Shown here: piece after piece, positions 1 through 4,705 of the stretch
How positions within the stretch are numbered: position 1 is the first letter of the stretch
Layout: each line of letters starts with the position of its first letter
Assembly: GCA_003523945.1 (NCBI GenBank)
Contig: DOFS01000264.1
Span: 1-5,355 of the forward strand
Direction: 5' to 3'
Source of the DNA: Nitrospiraceae bacterium
GTDB lineage: Bacteria; Nitrospirota; Nitrospiria; Nitrospirales; UBA8639
Length of the DNA stretch: 5,355 nt
Notes under the pieces: model-generated
Databases searched by the model: none
What the model was told of the DNA's origin: nothing
The model's input: the letters and a program-made list of their open reading frames with translations, nothing else
Made by a program: the position numbers and the translations under genes

Positions 1-606
1 GCAAATATTAACTGTAACCGCAATTTCCAGGATATTAATCTAATTGTCAAAAACAAGAGCTTTGATATTTGTAAGCTCCTTTTTGTTGGTGTGGATTGGT
101 TCAGAAAAGGTGGGGATATGGCTTTAGGAATTGCTGATCTCTTAAACCAACGGGGAATGAGAACGGAGTTATCGATTGTTGGCTGTAATCCACAAATCAG
201 TCTCCCTGATTTCGTAAAGAACCATGGATTCATATCGAAGAAGACCGAAGAAGGAAGATGCTTTTTGGATAAATTAATGACCGAATCTCACTTCTTGATT
301 CTTCCTTCAAGAGCTGAATGCTTTGGGGTGGTATTTGGAGAAGCGAGTTCGTTTGGCCTTCCTTCCTTGGCAACAAAAGTGGGGGGGATTCCTACCGCCA
401 TCCAGGACGGAAAGAATGGTCAGACTTTCCCATTGGATGAAAGTCCGGAAAAATACTGTGATTATATCGAGAGATTCATGTCGTCAAAGCAAGAATACAA
501 TAAATTAGCCCTTTCTTCATATAAAGAATATTCCGAAAGACTAAATTGGGTGTCCGCTGGTAGGAAAGTATCCGATTTAATAAAAGAATCCTGCGGCTTA
601 CCCTGA
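1..606 (+). CDS. GT4-type glycosyltransferase, C-terminal part (start lies left of the window)
   Basis: Frame 1 is open from the first base to the TGA at 604-606, giving 201 residues of a longer protein. The apparent GTG start at 91 is only the second Val of an F-V-G-V-D-W-F-x-K-G-G block, the typical opening of the nucleotide-sugar-binding half of GT-B family 4 enzymes, so it is not a real start. The E-x7-E signature follows: Glu106 and Glu114, in E-C-F-G-V-V-F-G-E, then a G-L-P and a V-G-G-I-P motif that normally line the donor site. The missing N-terminal half would hold the acceptor site. Family enzymes move a sugar from a nucleotide-sugar donor to a growing glycan at the cytoplasmic face of the membrane; donor and acceptor cannot be read here. 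The low G+C and A/T-ending codons differ from the genes to the right, as is common for O-antigen or exopolysaccharide clusters. The fold assignment is secure and the specific product is unknown. Confidence 0.9.
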   Translation, partial: ANINCNRNFQDINLIVKNKSFDICKLLFVGVDWFRKGGDMALGIADLLNQRGMRTELSIVGCNPQISLPDFVKNHGFISKKTEEGRCFLDKLMTESHFLILPSRAECFGVVFGEASSFGLPSLATKVGGIPTAIQDGKNGQTFPLDESPEKYCDYIERFMSSKQEYNKLALSSYKEYSERLNWVSAGRKVSDLIKESCGLP

Positions 607-1031
607 ATTCCTTTTGAACCCTTTTCTGTTGGTCTTCCAACGGGATGTGAGCGTAAGAGTGGTCCGGGCAAATGGCAGCCAGAACGACCTGAAGATTCTT
701 GATACCTACCACACACCCACCTGGCGCTGGAAAATCCTGCGGTAGCATTCACTCCCATCTAAGCCAGTCCTTATTCAGGGAGCCATGCTACTTTTCTTAA
801 CCTCCACTCGCCCCGTCGCCGAAAGTTACTAGGTTTTTTTGGGATGCCCTTTTCGCATTATCACGCAACCTGGTGTAAAAAAGCTCTCCCTGGATCTCTC
901 ACCCATCGAACAAACTCTACAGTTAACCCGTGGGAAAGCCCAATCCGTGGCCACCCAGCTTCCGCAAGACTTGGGGATCGGGAACGATGAAAAGCTGTCT
1001 GCGAATCGGAAGGATTTTCGTTACTGGATTT

Positions 1032-1050
1032 GCGGGGGTCTCGCCCCCGC
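1032..1050. repeat. GC-rich perfect palindrome
   Basis: GCGGGGG at 1032-1038 pairs perfectly with CCCCCGC at 1044-1050 around the 5-base loop TCTCG. It lies in non-coding sequence and is followed by CGACGAGGCCCTTTTG, which gives it the look of a dispersed intergenic palindromic element. No second copy is present in the window, so its status as a genome-wide repeat is only an impression. Confidence 0.5.
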
Positions 1051-1095
1051 CGACGAGGCCCTTTTGCTGAAACATAAAGATACAAGATATAACTG

Positions 1096-1117
1096 GATTC
1101 CCCCCTTTTGTGGGAAT
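1096..1117. repeat. Degenerate intergenic palindrome of the GGATTCCC...GGGAAT type
   Basis: ATTCCC at 1097-1102 pairs with GGGAAT at 1112-1117 around a 9-base loop. With the preceding CTGG it resembles the widespread intergenic repeat that, when mis-translated, gives peptides of the WIPAFAGMT kind; the spurious reading here is W-I-P-P-F-C-G-N-A-G. The likeness is to a pattern known from many proteobacterial and Nitrospira genomes and was not checked by search. Confidence 0.4.
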
Positions 1118-1147
1118 GCTGGTAAAACCTACCCATCATGGCACAAT

Positions 1148-1177
1148 AAAGGCGGCTCCTTTTCAAGAGCCGCCTTT
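1148..1177 (-). terminator. Rho-independent-like terminator of the mrp-PCP_red unit
   Basis: AAAGGCGGCTC at 1148-1158 and GAGCCGCCTTT at 1167-1177 form a perfect 11-bp stem with an 8-base loop. Read on the minus strand, the stem begins 27 bases after the PCP_red stop codon and its right arm ends in TTT followed by ATT, so the U-tract is short. Nothing else on this side needs a terminator except the + strand glycosyltransferase, whose stop is over 500 bases away, so the hairpin most likely ends the minus-strand operon. Confidence 0.75.
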
Positions 1178-1204
1178 AGGAACACCTGAAATGTTTATCG
1201 AGAC

Positions 1205-1978
1205 TCACATAAACTTCATAAACTTTTCTTTGGCCTCTTCCATCACCTCTGCCGTAATTTCCGACTGACCACGCTCCTTGACCAGGCGCTCAATTTCCCG
1301 GCGGGCCATGGGCCGTATAAAGTCGGGAATGTTATCCAATCGTTGTTGCGCTTCCGTTGTCCACTTTATACCCTCCGTTGAGGCGTTCTTGGAATCGTCC
1401 ATCACCTGAAGCGTCACGGTCGTAAAGCCGCTCTTCCGGGCAAAGGTTTCCACGCTGCTCTTCACCATCGGCTGAACAAAGGATGGCAGTTTGGCCAGCT
1501 TCTCCTGGGCATCCGGGGTCCAGAGCAATTGAGTATCCGCTGGTGGAGCAGAGGTGCCTGTGGCACCCGTCGATCCCAAACCCATTTGGGCAACCATGGC
1601 CGAAAAGGGGCATCCACCTCCTTCCGAAGTGGTGCCGGGGGCACCGGCACTAGCCGGAGCTGCAGAAGCGACAGGGGCTTCTGCCGGTTGGCCACTCTGA
1701 ATTTTCTCATTCAAATAGGCGGCCATCTGTCCCATGCCTGCCGAAACATTATCCTCTAAACCTCCTCGGGTCATTTCTAACGGTTTTGGCGCTTCAGTTC
1801 TTCCGCCCAACTGGACACCTAAAGAGGAGACCATCTGGGTCTCGCCGGGATTGGTCACCATTGAAAACCGCGATTGGCAGGAAGGGCATTCAAAAAAGAC
1901 CCCCAATGAGCCTTCAGCGGGTTTTTCGACTTTTTCAAAAGTCATATAAGTTTCGCATTTGAGACAAACAAATTTCAT
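1205..1978 (-). CDS. Zinc-ribbon protein with two tandem PCP_red domains
   Basis: The protein has 257 residues from the ATG at 1978. This start is preferred over an in-frame ATG at 2011 because AGAAGGG lies 7 bases upstream and the Cys-rich fold then begins at residue 3. Cys5/Cys8 and Cys31/Cys34 form a CxxC-x22-CxxC zinc-ribbon or rubredoxin-like knuckle. An Ala/Pro/Gly-rich linker (about 95-150) holds an isolated G-G-G-C-P-F-S-A-M motif at Cys123. Two 45-residue PCP_red-type domains follow (about 153-197 and 206-250), sharing the W-T-x2-A-Q...L...P-x-F...P-M pattern and 15 identical positions by hand alignment. PCP_red was named from the C-terminus of the 57-kDa subunit of light-independent protochlorophyllide reductase, but it also occurs in stand-alone proteins of non-photosynthetic bacteria. 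No catalytic BchB/ChlB core is present, so this is not that reductase. It lies 49 bases behind mrp on the same strand, with a terminator after it, which suggests joint expression and a role in metal or iron-sulfur handling; that role is inference. Confidence 0.9.
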   Translation of the reverse strand: MKFVCLKCETYMTFEKVEKPAEGSLGVFFECPSCQSRFSMVTNPGETQMVSSLGVQLGGRTEAPKPLEMTRGGLEDNVSAGMGQMAAYLNEKIQSGQPAEAPVASAAPASAGAPGTTSEGGGCPFSAMVAQMGLGSTGATGTSAPPADTQLLWTPDAQEKLAKLPSFVQPMVKSSVETFARKSGFTTVTLQVMDDSKNASTEGIKWTTEAQQRLDNIPDFIRPMARREIERLVKERGQSEITAEVMEEAKEKFMKFM

Positions 1979-1985
1979 ATCGTTT

Positions 1986-1992
1986 CCCTTCT
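1986..1992 (-). promoter_or_regulatory. Ribosome binding site deciding the PCP_red gene start
   Basis: Read on the minus strand, AGAAGGG stands 7 bases before the ATG at 1978. The upstream in-frame ATG at 2011 would place this purine tract inside the coding region and add 11 residues ahead of the zinc ribbon, so the shorter form is preferred. Confidence 0.75.
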
Positions 1993-2027
1993 GAACGTCG
2001 GCGAAGGCCAACGATCGTTTCGAGACG

Positions 2028-2948
2028 TTACACTTTTCCGTCTAAAACCTGTTGATAATCCAACAATGTATGAACTTTTTTGGTAATGTCCTGATATTTT
2101 GCCGCAGTGGGATTGTCTCCATCCAGGATCGGTTCTCCTTTATCAAAAGTGCGGGCAAAATTCCGATCAAAGGGAATACGTCCTAAGAGCGGCAAACCCA
2201 ATGCCTCACACATGGAGTCGGTATTTCCCTCAAATAAGGGGTTTTCTGCACCGCAGGATGGACAGCGGTACTGGCTCATATTCTCCACCACTCCCAAAAT
2301 CTGAATACCCAGTTCCTGGGCATAGGCAATGGATTTTTGAACGACATTCGAGGCTACCTCGGAAGGGGTCGTTACCACCACCGCACCCGCTAAATCAGGA
2401 ATGAGTCCCGCTAAGAGGGGTGGCTTATCGGCTGCCGCCCCTGGGGGCAGATCGGCCAACAAATAGTCCAATTCCCCCCAAACCATGTCGGAGAGAAACT
2501 CCCGAATCACATTCATTTCGGTCAGACCCAACCAAACCGGACTCAGGTCCATTGGACCTTTCCAACGCACGGGGGCGTTTTCTTGTAGAAGAAAATCCAT
2601 GGACGCCACTTTGATATTTAAGGGACCGGTTGGCAACACCGCCCCCTCCGGGGTATCCAATAGTCCCTTCCCGCGCATGCCCAACATTTGGGGCACACAG
2701 GGCCCGTTAATATCCACATCCAGTAATCCCACCCGCTGCCCCATACGCGCGAAGGCCAAAGCCAGGTTCACGGTAGTCATACTTTTCCCCACCCCGCCCT
2801 TGCCGCTCATCACCACCACCTTACGGCGAATACCCTTCATCCGTGCCATGACCAGTTTGGTCTGGGCCGAAATCTGCTCTACCACCTTGGCATCGTCGGA
2901 ATAGTGGAGTTTATTCAGAATCGTTTTCAGGTCATTTTGTTGACTCAT
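2028..2948 (-). CDS. mrp: Mrp/NBP35 (ApbC)-type P-loop ATPase, iron-sulfur cluster carrier
   Basis: The protein has 306 residues from the ATG at 2948. A deviant Walker A (S-G-K-G-G-V-G-K-S, residues 48-56) with the extra lysine places it in the MinD/Mrp class of dimeric ATPases. The D-V-D-I-N-G-P block (77-83), W-K-G-P-M and D-L-P-P-G (166-170) are the other family signatures. C-P-S-C at 229-232 supplies the two cysteines that in ApbC/Nbp35 proteins bridge a [4Fe-4S] cluster across the dimer. The known role is ATP-dependent binding of a cluster in the cytoplasm and its transfer to apo-proteins. The N-terminal DUF59 (MIP18-like) domain of many bacterial Mrp proteins is absent; only about 45 residues precede the P-loop. 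The switch II region reads D-L-P-P-G-A-A-A-D where G-T-G-D or G-T-S-D is usual, and about ten extra residues follow W-K-G-P-M. The PCP_red gene lies downstream and a promoter-like sequence lies upstream. Confidence 0.93.
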   Translation of the reverse strand: MSQQNDLKTILNKLHYSDDAKVVEQISAQTKLVMARMKGIRRKVVVMSGKGGVGKSMTTVNLALAFARMGQRVGLLDVDINGPCVPQMLGMRGKGLLDTPEGAVLPTGPLNIKVASMDFLLQENAPVRWKGPMDLSPVWLGLTEMNVIREFLSDMVWGELDYLLADLPPGAAADKPPLLAGLIPDLAGAVVVTTPSEVASNVVQKSIAYAQELGIQILGVVENMSQYRCPSCGAENPLFEGNTDSMCEALGLPLLGRIPFDRNFARTFDKGEPILDGDNPTAAKYQDITKKVHTLLDYQQVLDGKV

Positions 2949-2954
2949 TGTCTG

Positions 2955-2959
2955 CACCT
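2955..2959 (-). promoter_or_regulatory. Ribosome binding site deciding the mrp start
   Basis: On the minus strand AGGTG is followed by 6 bases and the ATG at 2948. An in-frame GTG at 2957-2955 would extend the protein by three residues but is itself part of this AGGTG, so it is more likely the Shine-Dalgarno core than a start codon. Confidence 0.65.
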
Positions 2960-2993
2960 AACTGTGAAAGGCAATAGGTAAAAACCAGAAAAC

Positions 2994-3023
2994 ACGGTAC
3001 CACAGCATTTTTTCCAGCGTCAA
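2994..3023 (-). promoter_or_regulatory. Candidate sigma-70-type promoter for mrp
   Basis: Read on the minus strand, TTGACG (3023-3018, five of six consensus bases) is followed by an 18-base spacer and TACCGT (2999-2994, three of six, with the key first T-A and last T). This would start transcription roughly 40 bases before the mrp ATG, inside the 187-base gap behind the small acidic gene. The -10 box is weak, so this is a candidate only. Confidence 0.35.
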
Positions 3024-3135
3024 ACCAACCCAAAAACCATTTCCATGAAAGTCAGAAAGCCTCAATCGCCACAAAACTGGATCATTCAGTGGGGAACGGA
3101 AAATGGCCAGAAAGTAAGGAAAGGTAGAAAATGAG

Positions 3136-3429
3136 TTAGGAAAAATCTTGAAGTAGGGTTACCCCAAGAAATCGCAAGCGTCTGAAATATTCACAAGTGC
3201 CTTCAGCCAGGTCGGGGAAAATATATTCCAACTCCTCGAGGCAATCACGTAAAATTTCTATCCGTGCCTCATCAAGGTGATGTTCCTCAAGATAATAGGT
3301 CAAACACCCGCCGATGACCGTATCCAACGTCATGAGTTGCCCTTCATCACTTCCTAAGCCGTCTGGCCAATCAGTAGATTGATGAACCTGCCAAATTTCG
3401 TCGAGTTTCTCCCGATCACTATCCGTCAT
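3136..3429 (-). CDS. Small acidic protein of unknown function
   Basis: The protein has 97 residues from the ATG at 3429, with GAGG only 4 bases upstream as a tight ribosome binding site. I do not recognise a family. It is strongly acidic (23 Asp/Glu against 7 Lys/Arg by hand count), has no signal peptide or membrane segment, and carries three single cysteines (42, 63, 79) that do not form a metal motif. Residues about 33-70 look like one or two amphipathic helices, starting L-D-T-V-I-G-G-C-L and running through an E/L-rich stretch; the C-terminal R-R-L-R-F-L-G-V is the only basic patch. Such a layout suits a small helical interaction protein, but that is only an impression. The gene lies 65 bases behind the membrane-protein gene and 187 bases ahead of mrp, all on the same strand. 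The balanced codon use and the ribosome binding site favour a real gene. Confidence 0.7.
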   Translation of the reverse strand: MTDSDREKLDEIWQVHQSTDWPDGLGSDEGQLMTLDTVIGGCLTYYLEEHHLDEARIEILRDCLEELEYIFPDLAEGTCEYFRRLRFLGVTLLQDFS

Positions 3430-3494
3430 AAGACCTCAGTATCATGGCGCGTGTCGCACGGCCGCATCAGATTGGCTTCCCGCCATTCGGTCAT

Positions 3495-3884
3495 TTATGG
3501 GGCTTTTCCCCAACCCAAGGCATCCAAGAGCAAAACAGAAAGGGCACATAACCCCAGGCCCCAGATGCGATAATCGACCAGCTCCCGCTCTAAAAACCAT
3601 TTGACGATCCGCAACCGCCAACGATCTGATCCGGCATATAAGAAAATGCCCTTCGCAACCATGCTCAAGCCTACGATTATCCAAAGAGGTTGATAGGGAA
3701 TCCCCTGGGTTCCCAATAACAGAACAAGGCCTAATAAGGCTGCAACTCCTCCCCATTTTATAAACCCTGGTGCCACAATCAGCGATTGTCGCAGTGTAGC
3801 GATCATTCGTTCAGGAGCGACTAACAAGGCCACTCCATCGGCCATCCATAACCCTGCAATAAAATAAAGGATAATGACAACCAT
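3495..3884 (-). CDS. Small four-helix inner-membrane protein with internal duplication
   Basis: The protein has 129 residues from the ATG at 3884. An in-frame stop lies just 6 bases upstream (TGA, 3890-3888), so the start cannot be earlier; no good ribosome binding site is visible. Four hydrophobic segments are predicted by eye at about 3-23, 42-59, 66-84 and 105-124, with the charged stretches P-E-R and S-D-R-W-R-L-R between the helices of each pair. The two halves (6-57 and 67-120) align: L-x4-G-L-x-M opens each, then a Gly, an Arg-containing loop, a basic or aromatic residue before W-G-G/W-G-L, and L-L-L at the end. Each half recalls the short two-helix DUF2065 (YjeT-like) proteins, so this may be a tandem fusion of that unit; I could not verify it. 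It lies between gpmA and the acidic protein gene; function unknown. Confidence 0.8.
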   Translation of the reverse strand: MVVIILYFIAGLWMADGVALLVAPERMIATLRQSLIVAPGFIKWGGVAALLGLVLLLGTQGIPYQPLWIIVGLSMVAKGIFLYAGSDRWRLRIVKWFLERELVDYRIWGLGLCALSVLLLDALGWGKAP

Positions 3885-3921
3885 GAGTCATCGAAACAAC
3901 AGGCCAAAAAGGAACATTTTC

Positions 3922-3969
3922 AAAAAAACCCATGGAAACAATCGTTTGATTTACCTAAAGCAATGGGTT
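3922..3969 (-). terminator. Terminator-like hairpin directly after gpmA
   Basis: Read on the minus strand, AACCCAT (3969-3963) pairs with ATGGGTT (3933-3927) and runs straight into a T-tract (complement of the seven A's at 3922-3928). The 29-base loop contains a nested 4-bp AAAC/GTTT stem. The outer stem begins 2 bases after the gpmA stop codon. The big loop makes it weaker than a classic terminator; it may only attenuate read-through into the membrane-protein gene. Confidence 0.45.
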
Positions 3970-3971
3970 CC

Positions 3972-4577
3972 TTACAAATACCGGTGACCAGTCACCGCCC
4001 CTGATTCGTCCAACTCATACCATAATGGTGCACCCGTCGGAATATTCAACTCGAGCACAGCTTCTCTCGACAATTGCTCTAAATTCATGACCAATGACCG
4101 CAAGCTATTGCCATGAGCTACGACTAAGACCGTCTTATTTGCCAACAGTTCTGGGCGAATTCGATTTTCATAATAGGGAATGACTCGCTCGGCAGTATCC
4201 TTTAAACTTTCACCACCAGGGGGAGGCACATCAAAGCTTCGGCGCCAGATTTTCACCTGCTGGTCACCATATTTTTGTGCTGTTTCGGCTTTATTGAGCC
4301 CCTGCAGCTCTCCATACATGCGCTCATTCAGCGCTTTATCTTCCTCAATGGGAATTGTCGTCTGTCTAATTTCTTCCAGAACCAATCGTAGGGTTTCCTT
4401 GGCACGCAGCAACACCGAGGTAAACGCACAGTCAAATCGAAAGGCTTGAAGTTTCTTGCCCGCACCACGGGCTTCCTCCTCCCCTTTAGGGGTTAGCGGC
4501 ACATCAACCCAACCCGTAAAGCGGTTTTCTAAGTTCCATTGAGATTCGCCATGACGAATTAACACCAACTGAGACAT
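3972..4577 (-). CDS. gpmA: 2,3-bisphosphoglycerate-dependent phosphoglycerate mutase, short form
   Basis: The enzyme interconverts 3-phosphoglycerate and 2-phosphoglycerate in cytoplasmic glycolysis and gluconeogenesis through a phosphohistidine intermediate. It has 201 residues. The R-H-G-E motif holds the phosphorylated His9, T-S-V-L-x-R-A (53-59) supplies a phosphate-binding Arg, N-E-R-M-Y-G-E-L-Q-G (84-93) carries the acid/base Glu, and V-A-H-G-N-S-L-R (153-160) carries the second catalytic His155. The closeness of N-E-R-x-Y-G-x-L-Q-G-L-N-K-A-E-T-A to the E. coli enzyme separates it from cofactor-independent GpmI and from generic histidine phosphatases. It is about 50 residues shorter than E. 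coli GpmA: the segment between F-D-V-P-P-P and the helix with R-V-I-P-Y-Y is reduced to a G-G-E-S loop, as in the known short bacterial forms. The ATG at 4577 has a strong purine-rich ribosome binding site. It is the first gene of the minus-strand cluster, divergent from the gene at 4706. Confidence 0.96.
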   Translation of the reverse strand: MSQLVLIRHGESQWNLENRFTGWVDVPLTPKGEEEARGAGKKLQAFRFDCAFTSVLLRAKETLRLVLEEIRQTTIPIEEDKALNERMYGELQGLNKAETAQKYGDQQVKIWRRSFDVPPPGGESLKDTAERVIPYYENRIRPELLANKTVLVVAHGNSLRSLVMNLEQLSREAVLELNIPTGAPLWYELDESGAVTGHRYL

Positions 4578-4582
4578 CTCTT

Positions 4583-4591
4583 CCCCCCCTC
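4583..4591 (-). promoter_or_regulatory. Very G-rich ribosome binding site of gpmA
   Basis: Read on the minus strand, GAGGGGGGG stands 5 bases before the gpmA ATG. The seven consecutive G's are unusual for a Shine-Dalgarno sequence but still contain the GAGG core, which fixes the start at 4577. Confidence 0.7.
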
Positions 4592-4641
4592 GTTCACTTT
4601 CGTGATTGCCTCTTCAACATTTTCAGGGCGCCTGCTTTGGC

Positions 4642-4670
4642 TTGCTTTGCTGCGCACCGAATCGTACCAT
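4642..4670 (+). promoter_or_regulatory. Weak candidate promoter for the rightward gene
   Basis: TTGCTT (4642-4647) and TACCAT (4665-4670) are separated by exactly 17 bases, matching three and four of the six consensus positions. Transcription would begin about 30 bases before the ATG at 4706 with a T-rich leader. It lies in the 128-base divergent gap, where promoters for both gpmA and the + strand gene must be sought; no clear minus-strand promoter was found. Confidence 0.25.
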
Positions 4671-4705
4671 GACCAGACTTTTTTTATCTTCTTTTTCATT
4701 ACGAT

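Larger units (their letters stand above)
607..1147. other. Gene-poor stretch with palindromes, possibly decayed sequence
   Basis: No convincing gene lies in these 541 bases. A + strand frame open over 839-1189 exists, but it reads through three hairpins, including the terminator-like one at 1148-1177, has no clear ribosome binding site and gives a protein with no recognisable motif. On the + strand, frame 2 is open from 584 to the TAG at 743-745 and ends in a plausible-looking peptide tail (NDLKILDTYHTPTWRWKILR); this may be the remnant of a lost gene, but no family could be named. A T-run at about 834-840 is not preceded by a strong hairpin; the best pairing is a 5-bp AACCT/AGGTT stem with a loop of about 30 bases. 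The stretch marks the border between the AT-rich glycosyltransferase and the higher-G+C minus-strand cluster. Confidence 0.55.

Noticed and set aside
91..93. GTG start for the glycosyltransferase
   Set aside because: The frame is open to the first base, and this codon lies inside the conserved F-V-G-V-D-W strand.
476..748. Minus-strand open frame of 90 codons (and an overlapping one of 98) opposite the glycosyltransferase end
   Set aside because: It overlaps about 130 bases of a secure gene in antisense, has no recognisable motif and has no supported start.
839..1189. A 116-codon open frame on the + strand
   Set aside because: It reads through two intergenic palindromes and the terminator-like hairpin, lacks a ribosome binding site and yields a motif-free product, part of which matches the style of mis-translated intergenic repeats.
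1205..1978. PCP_red gene as a subunit of light-independent protochlorophyllide reductase
   Set aside because: The nitrogenase-like catalytic core is missing and no other chlorophyll-pathway gene is present in the window.
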